Numbered from the stretch's first letter, positions 7,977-14,926 are shown. The stretch: DNA of 19,705 nucleotides from Chloroflexota bacterium (GCA_016190545.1 JACPQI010000199.1:1-19705), one strand, 5' to 3'. Notes: generated by a model from the letters alone, not told the origin. A program made the numbers and translations.

Positions 7977-9845
7977 TCACGCCAAAGGTCGTTGCAGCAA
8001 AGGACAGAAGGTAACAGGGCTGCGACATTCGTCAGGCAGCCGCTCCGGCCTAGGTGGTGTGAACGGCAGGCCGGCTCGCCGCAGCGGCTCAACCAGCTCG
8101 CAGAGCGGCAGGCCCACCACATTCGTATAGCACCCGTCAAGTCGCTCCACCGGCTTGAAGCGCGGAGCTTGGATAGCGTACCCGCCCGCCTTATCCAAGG
8201 AGTCGCCTGTCGCCAAATATTCCTCTATTTCCGCATCCGTGTATGCGCGCATCGTGACCGTAGTCGTGCGGTGCGCCAAGTAGTGATTGCCTGTCGCCTG
8301 GTCAACGACCGCAACGCCAGTGATGACGCGGTGCATTCGTCCACGGAGTTGGCGCAGCATACGGCGCGCCTCCGCCAGATCACGCGGCTTCCCGAGAGAC
8401 CGGCCATCGATGATGACGAGGGTATCGCCGCCTATCACCAGGCCGCTCGTTCCCCTCGCGCCAGCCCGCGCCTTGGTCAGCGCCAGCCGCTCCGCCAACT
8501 GTTCGAAGCTCTCCGAACCGTGCGGCACCTCGTCCTCCGATACGTTCGTCGCCCTGACGGCGAAGGGCACGTCCAGCAACGACAGCAGTTCACTCCGCCG
8601 TGGCGACGCCGATGCAAGAATAATCGGCGGCTGTCCCGCTACTCCCTGCCAGTCCAGCGTGGCTACGCATTCTACGTGATAGGTCTGTGGGAACAGGTCG
8701 AGCGGCTGGATCGAGCGCAGGCTGTACGCGCCGTTGACGCACAGCACCTTGAGGTCGCGGGCCAGGGCCCTGGGGTCGCAGGAGACGTAGACGATGCGGG
8801 GAATTGCCAGCGCTAGCAGTGTCTGGAGCGCCGCTGGCTGGCAACCCACGCGGGGCGGGTCCAGCACTACGGCATCAATGCGGTCCGTGACATCTCGCAG
8901 CGCCAATTCCGTCTTCCCTTCTACGAACCGGATGTTAGCGATATCCTTGGCGTTGGCAGCGGCATCCTGCACGGCGGACGTGGATTCCTCAATGGCGATG
9001 ACCTTGGCTGCGTACGGCGCCAGCGCTACTGCGAAGGTGCCGACGCCCGCATACGCGTCTACGATGGTCTCCTGGCCTGTAAGGCCAAGTTCCTCCCGCA
9101 CCACGTGCAGCAACCGCTCAGCCTGCGCCGTATTGACCTGAAAGAAAGACGGCGATGCGATACGAAAACGCCGCCCGCACAGTTCTTCTTCATAGTGGCC
9201 CTGCCCCGACGCCATTGATACGTCAGGGGAGAGCAACGCGGGTTGGAGCAGCCACGCTCCCGTATTGACGCCGTAGCGAATGGAAAGCTGTGTCGTCTCC
9301 GCGCATCGCCCCTGGAGCACTGCCAGCGCATGGTTGATCCAGGGATGCATAAGGTGGCAATAGTCGATGGGGACAAAGCGGCGCGAGTGCCGGTTGACGA
9401 AGCCAAGCCTTCCACCGCGACGCACTGTAAACCGGGCGTGATTCCGGTAATGCCAGGGCTGCGGGCTTGGAATAGTCTCCGCCGCAGGCGGGTTGTGGAA
9501 CCCTGCCGCCTCCAACGCTTGGCGGACCAGTTGCCCTTTCAGCGCAAGCTGTCGTTCATAGCTGATGTGTTGCCACTGGCAGCCGCCGCAGGCCTGGTAG
9601 TAGGGGCAGCGCGACGTCACTCGGTACGGCGAAGGCTCCAGCGCTCGTACCACCTCACCCTCGAGCCTGCCGCTCTTGCGTTTTCGGACCTCCGCAATGA
9701 CAAGCTCACCAGGGATGCCGTAGCTGACCGTCACCGTGTCGCCGTCGTAGGACGCCGCGCAATCGCCTTCTGGCCCCATCTCTCCCAACCGCAGGGTGAG
9801 AGAGACCGGCGGCTCTTGCGTGGTATCGCGCTTGCCCTTTCCCAT
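7977..9845 (-). CDS. Fusion: RlmD/TrmA-type RNA uracil-5-methyltransferase plus Maf nucleotide pyrophosphatase
   Basis: One 622-residue frame joins two enzymes. Residues 1-400 are an RNA (uracil-5-)-methyltransferase: a TRAM-like N-terminus, a [4Fe-4S] cysteine set C80, C86, C89 (CPYYQACGGC) with C163 as likely fourth ligand, the SAM motif DAYAGVGTF (263-271), DPPRVG (329-334), the nucleophile C356 in YVSCDP, and FPQTYHVE ending at E392. Residues about 405-590 are a complete Maf protein: LASASPRRSELL, GGDTLV with D474, LGKPRDLAEA, DKAGGYAIQ and NVVGLPL. The DT after GG and SPRR resemble the YhdE (dTTP/UTP, m5UTP) group rather than YceF. The join is near base 8645, with no stop or start signal between. 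A short tail of about 30 residues follows. It begins 18 bases after panC, in the same operon. Both halves keep their active-site residues, so both are probably working. Confidence 0.92.
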   Translation of the reverse strand: MGKGKRDTTQEPPVSLTLRLGEMGPEGDCAASYDGDTVTVSYGIPGELVIAEVRKRKSGRLEGEVVRALEPSPYRVTSRCPYYQACGGCQWQHISYERQLALKGQLVRQALEAAGFHNPPAAETIPSPQPWHYRNHARFTVRRGGRLGFVNRHSRRFVPIDYCHLMHPWINHALAVLQGRCAETTQLSIRYGVNTGAWLLQPALLSPDVSMASGQGHYEEELCGRRFRIASPSFFQVNTAQAERLLHVVREELGLTGQETIVDAYAGVGTFAVALAPYAAKVIAIEESTSAVQDAAANAKDIANIRFVEGKTELALRDVTDRIDAVVLDPPRVGCQPAALQTLLALAIPRIVYVSCDPRALARDLKVLCVNGAYSLRSIQPLDLFPQTYHVECVATLDWQGVAGQPPIILASASPRRSELLSLLDVPFAVRATNVSEDEVPHGSESFEQLAERLALTKARAGARGTSGLVIGGDTLVIIDGRSLGKPRDLAEARRMLRQLRGRMHRVITGVAVVDQATGNHYLAHRTTTVTMRAYTDAEIEEYLATGDSLDKAGGYAIQAPRFKPVERLDGCYTNVVGLPLCELVEPLRRAGLPFTPPRPERLPDECRSPVTFCPLLQRPLA

Positions 9846-9863
9846 CGTAGGCCTGTGGAACGC

Positions 9864-10703
9864 CTAGCGCGGCTCCAGGATGATATTGTCGATGAGCCGT
9901 GTGCGACTGATCCACACCGCGAGCGACACCACCGCGCCCTGCTCAACACGTTCGAGCTCTTGCATATTTTCCATGCTTGCCACGCTCACGTAGTCGACCT
10001 TCGCCAGCGGTTCGGCGCACAAGACGTCCAGCGCCGCCTTCCGCAAGGCGTCGGCGCTGCGCTCTCCCCGCTGGTAGAGACTCTGGACGGCGCACAGCGA
10101 CCGCCACAGGGCGAGGGCCGCAACACGCTCCGCCGGACTGAGATAGACATTGCGGCTGCTCATGGCGAGGCCGTCCGGCTCCCTCACGGTGGGCACGATA
10201 CGCAGCTCCAGGTTCATATTCAGGTCGCGCACCAGCCGCCTGATAACGACCACTTGCTGGGCGTCTTTTTGCCCACAGTACGCCCGTGTGGGCTCAACGA
10301 TATTGAAGAGCTTGGCGACAACCGTGGCCACGCCCTGAAAATGGCCGGGGCGGCTCGCCCCTTCCAATCGACGGGCTAGTTCACCGACGTCAATGGTCAT
10401 ATCGAAACCGGATGGATACATCTCCTCCCCGTCTGGCACGAACACCATATCGGCGTCCGCCTTTGTCAACATGTCGAGGTCGCGCTGGACATCGCGTGGG
10501 TAGCGGGCCAGGTCTTCCGCAGGGCCGAACTGCTTGGGGTTGACGAAGATGCTCACTGCAACGTGGTCGTTTTCCCGCCTCGCTTCCCGTACTAGCGCAA
10601 GGTGTCCTTCATGCAAACAGCCCATCGTGGGGACAAACCCCACGGAGCCCGGCATTGCCTGGCGTACCACTTTGCATTCAGCTATGGTTGCACAGACTCG
10701 CAT
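9864..10703 (-). CDS. panC: Pantothenate synthetase (pantoate-beta-alanine ligase)
   Basis: This 279-residue enzyme joins pantoate and beta-alanine using ATP, the last step of pantothenate synthesis. The HIGH-class signature PTMGCLHEGHLALV is at residues 25-38 (Cys where Ala is usual), FVNPKQFGP follows, and DGLAMSSRNVYL provides the second nucleotide-binding loop. Length is normal. The substrates come from panB and panD on the same strand, but a separate plus-strand gene with its own terminator lies between panB and panC, so panC probably needs its own promoter in the AT-rich region 10704-10800. No strong ribosome-binding site is seen; GGGGG lies a few bases before the ATG. Confidence 0.96.
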   Translation of the reverse strand: MRVCATIAECKVVRQAMPGSVGFVPTMGCLHEGHLALVREARRENDHVAVSIFVNPKQFGPAEDLARYPRDVQRDLDMLTKADADMVFVPDGEEMYPSGFDMTIDVGELARRLEGASRPGHFQGVATVVAKLFNIVEPTRAYCGQKDAQQVVVIRRLVRDLNMNLELRIVPTVREPDGLAMSSRNVYLSPAERVAALALWRSLCAVQSLYQRGERSADALRKAALDVLCAEPLAKVDYVSVASMENMQELERVEQGAVVSLAVWISRTRLIDNIILEPR

Positions 10704-10767
10704 AGTCGCGCCCCCAGTCTAGCAAAATGTCAGCACGAAATTGCCTGGAAATAAACCGGCAAAACAC

Positions 10768-10796
10768 TTGACGAAATAGAAATTAGGAAATAGTAT
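10768..10796 (+). promoter_or_regulatory. Promoter of the lysine-rich small gene
   Basis: TTGACG at 10768-10773, 17 bases, then TAGTAT at 10791-10796 form a good sigma-70-type promoter, in a locally AT-rich patch unlike the surrounding GC-rich DNA. Transcription would start near 10803, some 24 bases before the ATG. AGGAA (10785-10789) and TTCCT (10796-10800) form an inverted repeat across the -10 box that could be an operator. Confidence 0.6.
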
Positions 10797-10826
10797 TCCT
10801 ATAAAGTTTACTCGGAGGTGGGAAAC

Positions 10827-10898
10827 ATGCCCGCGAAGAAGTCGGCGAAGAAGACCGCGAAGAAGGCCCCAGCCAAGAAGGGTGGAAAGAAGAAGTAG
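10827..10898 (+). CDS. Very small lysine/alanine-rich basic protein
   Basis: This 23-codon frame starts MPAKKSAKKTAKK and ends GGKKK; 12 of 23 residues are lysine, with alanine and proline between, like the tail of a eukaryotic linker histone or of bacterial HU-type proteins. The gene is too short for normal gene finding, but it has a complete set of signals: a promoter at 10768, a near-perfect GGAGGTG ribosome-binding site six bases before the ATG, and a rho-independent terminator at 10920. It sits on the plus strand between panB and panC, which run the other way. A nucleic-acid-binding or charge-neutralising role is plausible but inferred only from composition. Confidence 0.65.
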   Translation: MPAKKSAKKTAKKAPAKKGGKKK

Positions 10899-10919
10899 CA
10901 GGAAGTCCGCCTTCCTCCC

Positions 10920-10956
10920 AGAAGCCTCCGCTGCTAGGCGGGGGCTTCTGCTTTTT
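10920..10956 (+). terminator. Rho-independent terminator of the small gene, overlapping the 3' end of panB
   Basis: A 12-bp stem (10920-10931 with 10938-10949, one G-T pair) and a six-base loop are followed by GCTTTTTC, giving a plus-strand U-tract. The stop codon of panB (minus strand, 10934-10936) lies within the loop and its last codons form one arm. On the minus strand there is no T-run after the hairpin. Confidence 0.8.
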
Positions 10957-11803
10957 CAGGGCTTCCCGCTTTGATCGTCACCAGTTCGGAAAGCACGCTC
11001 GGCTCCATAGCATAGCTCTGGGCCGCTGTGGGGAAACGGCCGCTCTTCACCTCATCCAGGTACACGCCGACCGCCTGCCTTATAGTCTGATGAAGCTCAG
11101 CGTAACGCTTGGCGTGCTTGGGCGCAAAATCCGCGAACAACCCCAGAATGTCGGAGATGACCTGCACCTGCCCATCGCAATCCCCCCCGGCGCCGATGCC
11201 GATCGTCGGCACCTTCACTCGCTCGGTAATGAGCTTGGCCAAGGGTGCAGGCACACATTCCAGCACAATAGCAAAGGCGCCGGTGTCCTCAAGGGCTTGG
11301 GCATCCCGCAGGAGCTGGGCCGCGGCGGCAGGCGTTTTCCCCTGCACCTTGTAGCCGCTTAACTGGTGCACCGACTGCGGCGTGAGGCCAATGTGTCCCA
11401 TGACCGGGATGCCGCACTCCACGATGCGCTTGACCGTAGCCGCCGTGCGCGCGCCCCCCTCCAGCTTCACGGCTTGGGCGCCGCCTTCCTGGATCATGCG
11501 GGCCGCGTTCGTGAGGGCCTGTTCGACGCTGAGGTGATAGGACATGAACGGCAGGTCGGCGACCACCATGGCCCGCTGGCTGCCGCGCGCCACAGCCTTC
11601 ACATGGTGCAGCATGTCCTCCATCGTCACCGGAATAGTGGAGTCATAGCCAAGCACCACCATGCCCAAGCTGTCACCGACGAGCAGGATTGGCACGACGG
11701 CGCCGTCAAGCAGCTTCGCCGTCGGATAGTCGTAGGCCGTCAGCACGGGGATTCTCTCCCCGCGCTGCTTCATGGCCTGGACCTCTTGAATGGTGACACG
11801 CAT
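10934..11803 (-). CDS. panB: 3-methyl-2-oxobutanoate hydroxymethyltransferase (ketopantoate hydroxymethyltransferase)
   Basis: This enzyme moves a one-carbon unit from methylenetetrahydrofolate to ketoisovalerate, the committed step to pantoate. Signatures are LTAYDYPTAKLLD, LVGDSLGMVVLGYDST, KLEGG, GHIGLTPQSVHQLSGYKVQG and GIGAGGDCDGQ. The start at 11803 (289 residues) is preferred to an in-frame ATG at 11842 because a full GGAGGTGA lies five bases before it and the homologous domain begins there (MRVTIQEVQAMK). It follows panD on the same strand. The product is about 15-20 residues longer at the C-terminus than many PanB proteins, and these last codons are shared with a terminator for the opposite-strand small gene. 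Confidence 0.95.
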   Translation of the reverse strand: MRVTIQEVQAMKQRGERIPVLTAYDYPTAKLLDGAVVPILLVGDSLGMVVLGYDSTIPVTMEDMLHHVKAVARGSQRAMVVADLPFMSYHLSVEQALTNAARMIQEGGAQAVKLEGGARTAATVKRIVECGIPVMGHIGLTPQSVHQLSGYKVQGKTPAAAAQLLRDAQALEDTGAFAIVLECVPAPLAKLITERVKVPTIGIGAGGDCDGQVQVISDILGLFADFAPKHAKRYAELHQTIRQAVGVYLDEVKSGRFPTAAQSYAMEPSVLSELVTIKAGSPEKAEAPA

Positions 11804-11846
11804 CGCCTTCACCTCCGCCTTGGCCCCTCGATACATCACCACGATG

Positions 11847-12209
11847 CTAGCTCTTTGTGGTCACGATTTTGTTCTGATCGTCCCGGTCCACGTAGACCAG
11901 CGTGGGATGATAGTCCTGCGCCTTGTCCTCATTCACTGCTCCGTAGGTGAGGATAATAACCGTATCGCCACGGTGCATCAGCCGGGCCGCAGCGCCATTG
12001 ATGCACACCACACCGGAGCCGCGCGGCCCTTCGATGGCGTAGGTCTGGAGCCGAGCGCCGTTGTCTATATCGAGGACATGGACCTGTTCGTAGGGCAAGA
12101 TGTCGGCTGCCTCCATCAAGTCCTTGGCGATAGTGATGCTGCCTTCGTACTCGATGCAGGCTTCCGTCACCCGGGCCCGATGGATCTTGCTCTTCAACAT
12201 CATGCGCAT
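11847..12209 (-). CDS. panD: Aspartate 1-decarboxylase proenzyme
   Basis: PanD makes beta-alanine from aspartate and is a pyruvoyl enzyme that cleaves itself at a Gly-Ser bond. The sequence shows MLKSKIHRARVTEA at the N-terminus, the cleavage site YEGSIT, then IDNGARLQTYAI, INGAAARLMHRGD and VIILTYG, all characteristic. The start at 12209 (MRMMLKSK, 120 residues) fits the family N-terminus and has GGTGG five bases upstream; an ATG at 12221, two bases after the stop of the preceding gene, is the alternative and would suggest tight coupling. It is followed by panB with a short gap, making a panD-panB pair. Confidence 0.94.
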   Translation of the reverse strand: MRMMLKSKIHRARVTEACIEYEGSITIAKDLMEAADILPYEQVHVLDIDNGARLQTYAIEGPRGSGVVCINGAAARLMHRGDTVIILTYGAVNEDKAQDYHPTLVYVDRDDQNKIVTTKS

Positions 12210-12223
12210 CGTCGCCACCATCC

Positions 12224-12736
12224 TTACTTCTTCTTGGAGCTGCCGCCCTTGGGCTCGCCAAACTCGATTTGGATCGCCAGGTTCTCGCGGAAGCGTTTCA
12301 GCTTGCCGTACAAGCCCTTCATCTCCCTGGCCAATTGCGTCGCCGCACTGGGATTCTTCTCCACGTCCGGCACCTGGCGGCCCAGGGCGCTTACGAAGGG
12401 ACTCGACACCTTTTGCGCTGCCGCCTTGGTGATACGCCCGGTCTTTTGGATGATGTCCGAATGCTCCTCCAGCGTCTCGGAGCTCTTTCGGAGCACGCCT
12501 TCCAACATGGTCAGTTGCCCGGCGTTGAGCTTGAGGGAAGAAACGTCGCCGCTGCCGCTGAGGATGGAGGCGGCTTTTTTCAGCACCACCTTCTCCCTCT
12601 GGGTCAGCGCCTGGATAGGCTTCTTCGCCTTTCCCGCCAGCTCCTGTGCTGCTAGGGAGCCGTCCACCACTGTCTTCAAAATAGCCCGGTCCGATTCGGA
12701 AAGCTCCAAATTTTCATACCGCCTTGGCTCTGGCAC
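12224..12736 (-). CDS. Hypothetical helical protein upstream of panD
   Basis: This 170-residue protein is not recognised. It starts at a GTG preceded by AAGGAGGT at good spacing, so it is very probably translated. The sequence is predicted by eye to be almost entirely helical, with leucine and lysine/glutamate-rich segments (for example LTQREKVVLKKAASIL), no signal peptide, no membrane helix and no cysteine. The C-terminus is a basic tail, GGSSKKK, rather like the end of the small lysine-rich protein at 10827. Its stop is two bases from an alternative start of panD and within 15 bases of the preferred one, so it is co-transcribed with the pantothenate genes. A regulatory or scaffolding role is only a guess. 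Confidence 0.75.
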   Translation of the reverse strand: MPEPRRYENLELSESDRAILKTVVDGSLAAQELAGKAKKPIQALTQREKVVLKKAASILSGSGDVSSLKLNAGQLTMLEGVLRKSSETLEEHSDIIQKTGRITKAAAQKVSSPFVSALGRQVPDVEKNPSAATQLAREMKGLYGKLKRFRENLAIQIEFGEPKGGSSKKK

Positions 12737-12788
12737 GTTTACCTCCTTCTCAGAGTGTGATGCTGCTGCACTATCACCTGAAGTTCCG

Positions 12789-13760
12789 TCACGCTACCAG
12801 CTCCGATACTGCCGGCACTCCCGCCAGACCCCCGGCCCGTTGCACGCCGCGTACACACGCCTCGGCCACGACCTCCGCCGCGACTGCGCCGAGCGCCGTC
12901 ACTTCAGAGTGTGCTGGGCTGGTTCCCGTGGCCAGCGCAAAGACCACATCTCCGTCGTACATGGTGTGCGCGGGCCGGATAGCCCGCGCAATGCCGTCCT
13001 GGGCCATTTGCGCCAGCTTGTTCGCCTGGTCCTTGGTCAGCGGCGCGTCTGTGGCTACTATGGCCAGGGTGGTATTGGCCCCTCGGACACGCCGCGTCCA
13101 GCGACCGCTCGCCATCAGCGCCACTGTATCCTCGAATCCGGCCCCATCTGCCCGGCGCGGTCCGGCCACCTTCTCGCCAGTTGTTGGCTCCACCACATCG
13201 CCCAGCGCGTTCACAACCGCCAGCGCCCCAACCACGGTGCCCCTCGACAGTCTGCGGCTCGCTGTACCGATGCCTCCCTTCACGGCCCGTTTGCGGCCCA
13301 AGGCCTTGCCGACTGTTGCGCCGGTGCCGGCGCCGACGCTCCCCTCTTCGATCATAGCGGCGCTGGCCTCCCGGCAGGCACGATAGCCGTCCTTCGGGCT
13401 TGGCCTCGCCGTCGCGCTCCCGATCCCCAGGTCAAAGATGACCGCCGCTGACACAATGGGGATACGCGCCGTCCCAACTGGAAAGCCGATATGCCGTTCC
13501 TCCAGGTAGCGCATCACGCCTCCGGCTGCATCCAACCCGAACGAACTGCCTCCGCTCAGGAGCACGGCGTGGAGCCGCTCCACCAGATTGCCCGATCGCA
13601 GCAGGTCCGTCTCCCGCGTCCCTGGCGCCGACCCTCGAACATCCACGCCGCCAACAGCCCCGTCCTCACACAGCACCACCGTGCACCCGGTTACCCCCGA
13701 TTCATCGGTGTAGTGTCCCACTTTCACGCCCGGCACATCGGTGATGCTGGTTTTCCTCAA
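12789..13760 (-). CDS. P1-family peptidase (DmpA/NylC type, L-aminopeptidase/D-esterase)
   Basis: This enzyme belongs to the self-cleaving Ntn-hydrolase-like P1 family (DmpA, beta-peptidyl aminopeptidase, nylon hydrolase). Signatures are SITDVPGVKVGHYTD at the N-terminus, SGGSSFGLDAAGGVMRYLEE, the GNTT-like RGANTTLAIVATDA, and MYDGDVVFALATG. The likely cleavage is between Asn and Thr in ANTT, leaving Thr (about residue 230) as nucleophile, as in NylC. The frame is open back to an ATG at 13835, but that lies inside the leader RNA. The homologous region starts near LRKTSITDVPG, so a TTG at 13760 (323 residues) is preferred. The GAGGGGG just upstream is the 3' arm of the leader terminator, which may double as ribosome-binding site. 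The start is uncertain; the family is not. Confidence 0.88.
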   Translation of the reverse strand: MRKTSITDVPGVKVGHYTDESGVTGCTVVLCEDGAVGGVDVRGSAPGTRETDLLRSGNLVERLHAVLLSGGSSFGLDAAGGVMRYLEERHIGFPVGTARIPIVSAAVIFDLGIGSATARPSPKDGYRACREASAAMIEEGSVGAGTGATVGKALGRKRAVKGGIGTASRRLSRGTVVGALAVVNALGDVVEPTTGEKVAGPRRADGAGFEDTVALMASGRWTRRVRGANTTLAIVATDAPLTKDQANKLAQMAQDGIARAIRPAHTMYDGDVVFALATGTSPAHSEVTALGAVAAEVVAEACVRGVQRAGGLAGVPAVSELVA

Positions 13761-13761
13761 C

Positions 13762-13790
13762 AAAAAACCCCCTCGGCTATACCGAGAGGG
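13762..13790 (-). terminator. Rho-independent terminator in the P1 peptidase leader
   Basis: On the minus strand a 9-bp stem (arms 13782-13790 and 13768-13776, one G-T pair) with a five-base loop is followed by six Ts. It lies upstream of the peptidase coding region, so it acts as an attenuator: transcripts either stop here or read into the gene. Confidence 0.8.
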
Positions 13791-13900
13791 CGTCTGGCCC
13801 GGCCTTGGCTGCCGTCTCGGTCGTCTCCGATCCAAGCGACACTAGGACCTATTCCCATTGGACCTCGCTCACCGTCCACCTACGGTGGATCGCTGGCGAC
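13762..13900 (-). ncRNA. Candidate attenuator leader RNA, copy A
   Basis: This is a leader of about 139 nt between a clear promoter and a terminator, in front of the P1 peptidase. It shares with copy B (18102-18235) the blocks GTCGCTTGGATCGG and GACCGAGACGGCAGC, a triloop hairpin (CCACC-GTA-GGTGG here) and the terminator. CGATCC upstream can pair with GGATCG; the TCGG of that block can instead pair with CCGA six bases later; and CCGAGA can pair with TCTCGG of the terminator's first arm, which would prevent termination. That is the layout of a switch or attenuator. No known class was recognised; it lacks the T-box sequence. The ligand or trigger is unknown. Confidence 0.6.
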
Positions 13901-13906
13901 AGCGTT

Positions 13907-13935
13907 ACTATAGCAGGTCTGCGCCGATTGCGCAA
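13907..13935 (-). promoter_or_regulatory. Promoter of leader RNA copy A
   Basis: On the minus strand TTGCGC (13935-13930), a 17-base spacer and TATAGT (13912-13907) are placed just as in copy B. Transcription should start near 13900. The promoter lies about 55 bases beyond the stop codon of the LLM oxidoreductase gene. Confidence 0.7.
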
Positions 13936-13990
13936 TAGTCTGCTGGAAACCCAGTCGGCTGCTGATTACACAGCCGACCGCGCGGGTGAC

Positions 13991-14926
13991 TCAGGCCTTC
14001 GGCGCTACTTCTTCTGCGAACCACTGCATGTTGTTTGCGAACTCCTGCTCGCTCCTGGTACGGAAACCCACTTTCAGCGTTGTCGCGCCGGCAGCGGTCA
14101 GGCCGTGGATGCCTGCGAGCACCTGGTCCACGGAGGCGGTCCTGGGCGTCAGCGGCGGCGTATCCACGGTAAGGGAGCCGCGGGTCGCGCGGCCTCCGAG
14201 CGGCCACAGCGGCAAAGTGACAGGAAAAGCGTGCGCCTTGGCCGCGAATGCCGGCAGGCTGCGGGCGGAATCCAACATCTGCCGTAGCTCCTGACCGTTC
14301 ACTCGCGTCGGCACCCAGCCATCGCCGATCTCGACAGCGCGACGTAGCGCTGCCTGGCTGTCGCCGCCGATCCAAATCGGTGGGTGTGGTTTCTGTATCG
14401 ACCGCGGCGCAATAGCCACATCCCTGAACCGGCAGAACCGGCCCTCAAAACTGGCGACCTCCTGAGTCCATAGCGCCTTCATCGCCCGCAGGTATTCGTT
14501 GGTAATGGCGCCGCGCTGGCGGAACGGCACCCCAAGGGCCTCGAACTCCCGCTCCTGGTAGCCGGCCGCAGCGCCGAAGATGAGGCGACCGCCTGAGAGA
14601 TGGTCCAAGGTGCTGACGGCCTTTGCCGTCGGCAGCGGCGGCCGGTACGGCACCACGACAATGGAAGTGAACAGGCGGATGCGCGTGGTGGTTGCGGCGA
14701 TAAAAGCCAGCGTGACGAACGGCTCGTACCATCGCGCCCCAATGCGCGGCAGGACCTCCTTGGGCACTGCAACGTGGTCTGCCGCGGACACGTACTCGTA
14801 GCCGAGCTTTTCCGCTTGCTGCGACAGGCGGACCAGCGTGTCGGGACCAGCCTGGTCCTCCCAGGGGCCGCCATCCACCTCCAGCACCACCGGTAAACGA
14901 ATGCCAAACTTGACCTTCGCTGCCAT
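13991..14926 (-). CDS. LLM-class flavin/F420-dependent oxidoreductase
   Basis: This 311-residue protein is a luciferase-like TIM-barrel oxidoreductase. It begins KFGIRLPVVLEVDGG, then has EKLGYEYVSAADHVAVP, AATTTRIRLFTSIVVVPYRPPLPTA split over two conserved strands, LDHLSGGRLIFGAAAGYQEREFEALG, and KPHPPIWIGG, all typical of the F420-dependent members found in Actinobacteria and Chloroflexota. The cofactor (F420 or FMN) cannot be settled by eye, and the substrate is unknown. GGGAGG six bases before the ATG sets the start. It is a single gene on the minus strand, divergent from the guaB3-like gene and followed by the promoter of the leader RNA. Confidence 0.9.
   Translation of the reverse strand: MAAKVKFGIRLPVVLEVDGGPWEDQAGPDTLVRLSQQAEKLGYEYVSAADHVAVPKEVLPRIGARWYEPFVTLAFIAATTTRIRLFTSIVVVPYRPPLPTAKAVSTLDHLSGGRLIFGAAAGYQEREFEALGVPFRQRGAITNEYLRAMKALWTQEVASFEGRFCRFRDVAIAPRSIQKPHPPIWIGGDSQAALRRAVEIGDGWVPTRVNGQELRQMLDSARSLPAFAAKAHAFPVTLPLWPLGGRATRGSLTVDTPPLTPRTASVDQVLAGIHGLTAAGATTLKVGFRTRSEQEFANNMQWFAEEVAPKA

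Noticed and set aside
9243..10379. A 378-codon plus-strand frame across panC and the fusion gene
   Set aside because: Shadow of two well-identified minus-strand genes, with no family resemblance or start signal.
11790..13451. A 553-codon open frame on the plus strand opposite panB, panD, the hypothetical gene and part of the P1 peptidase gene
   Set aside because: It is antisense to four genes with clear families or ribosome-binding sites, shows no family motif, and such long frames are expected in GC-rich DNA.
13762..13900. T-box riboswitch as identity of the leader RNAs
   Set aside because: The AGGGTGGNACCGCG antiterminator sequence is absent, copy A lacks any UGGN bulge at the matching place, and the leader is short for a T-box.
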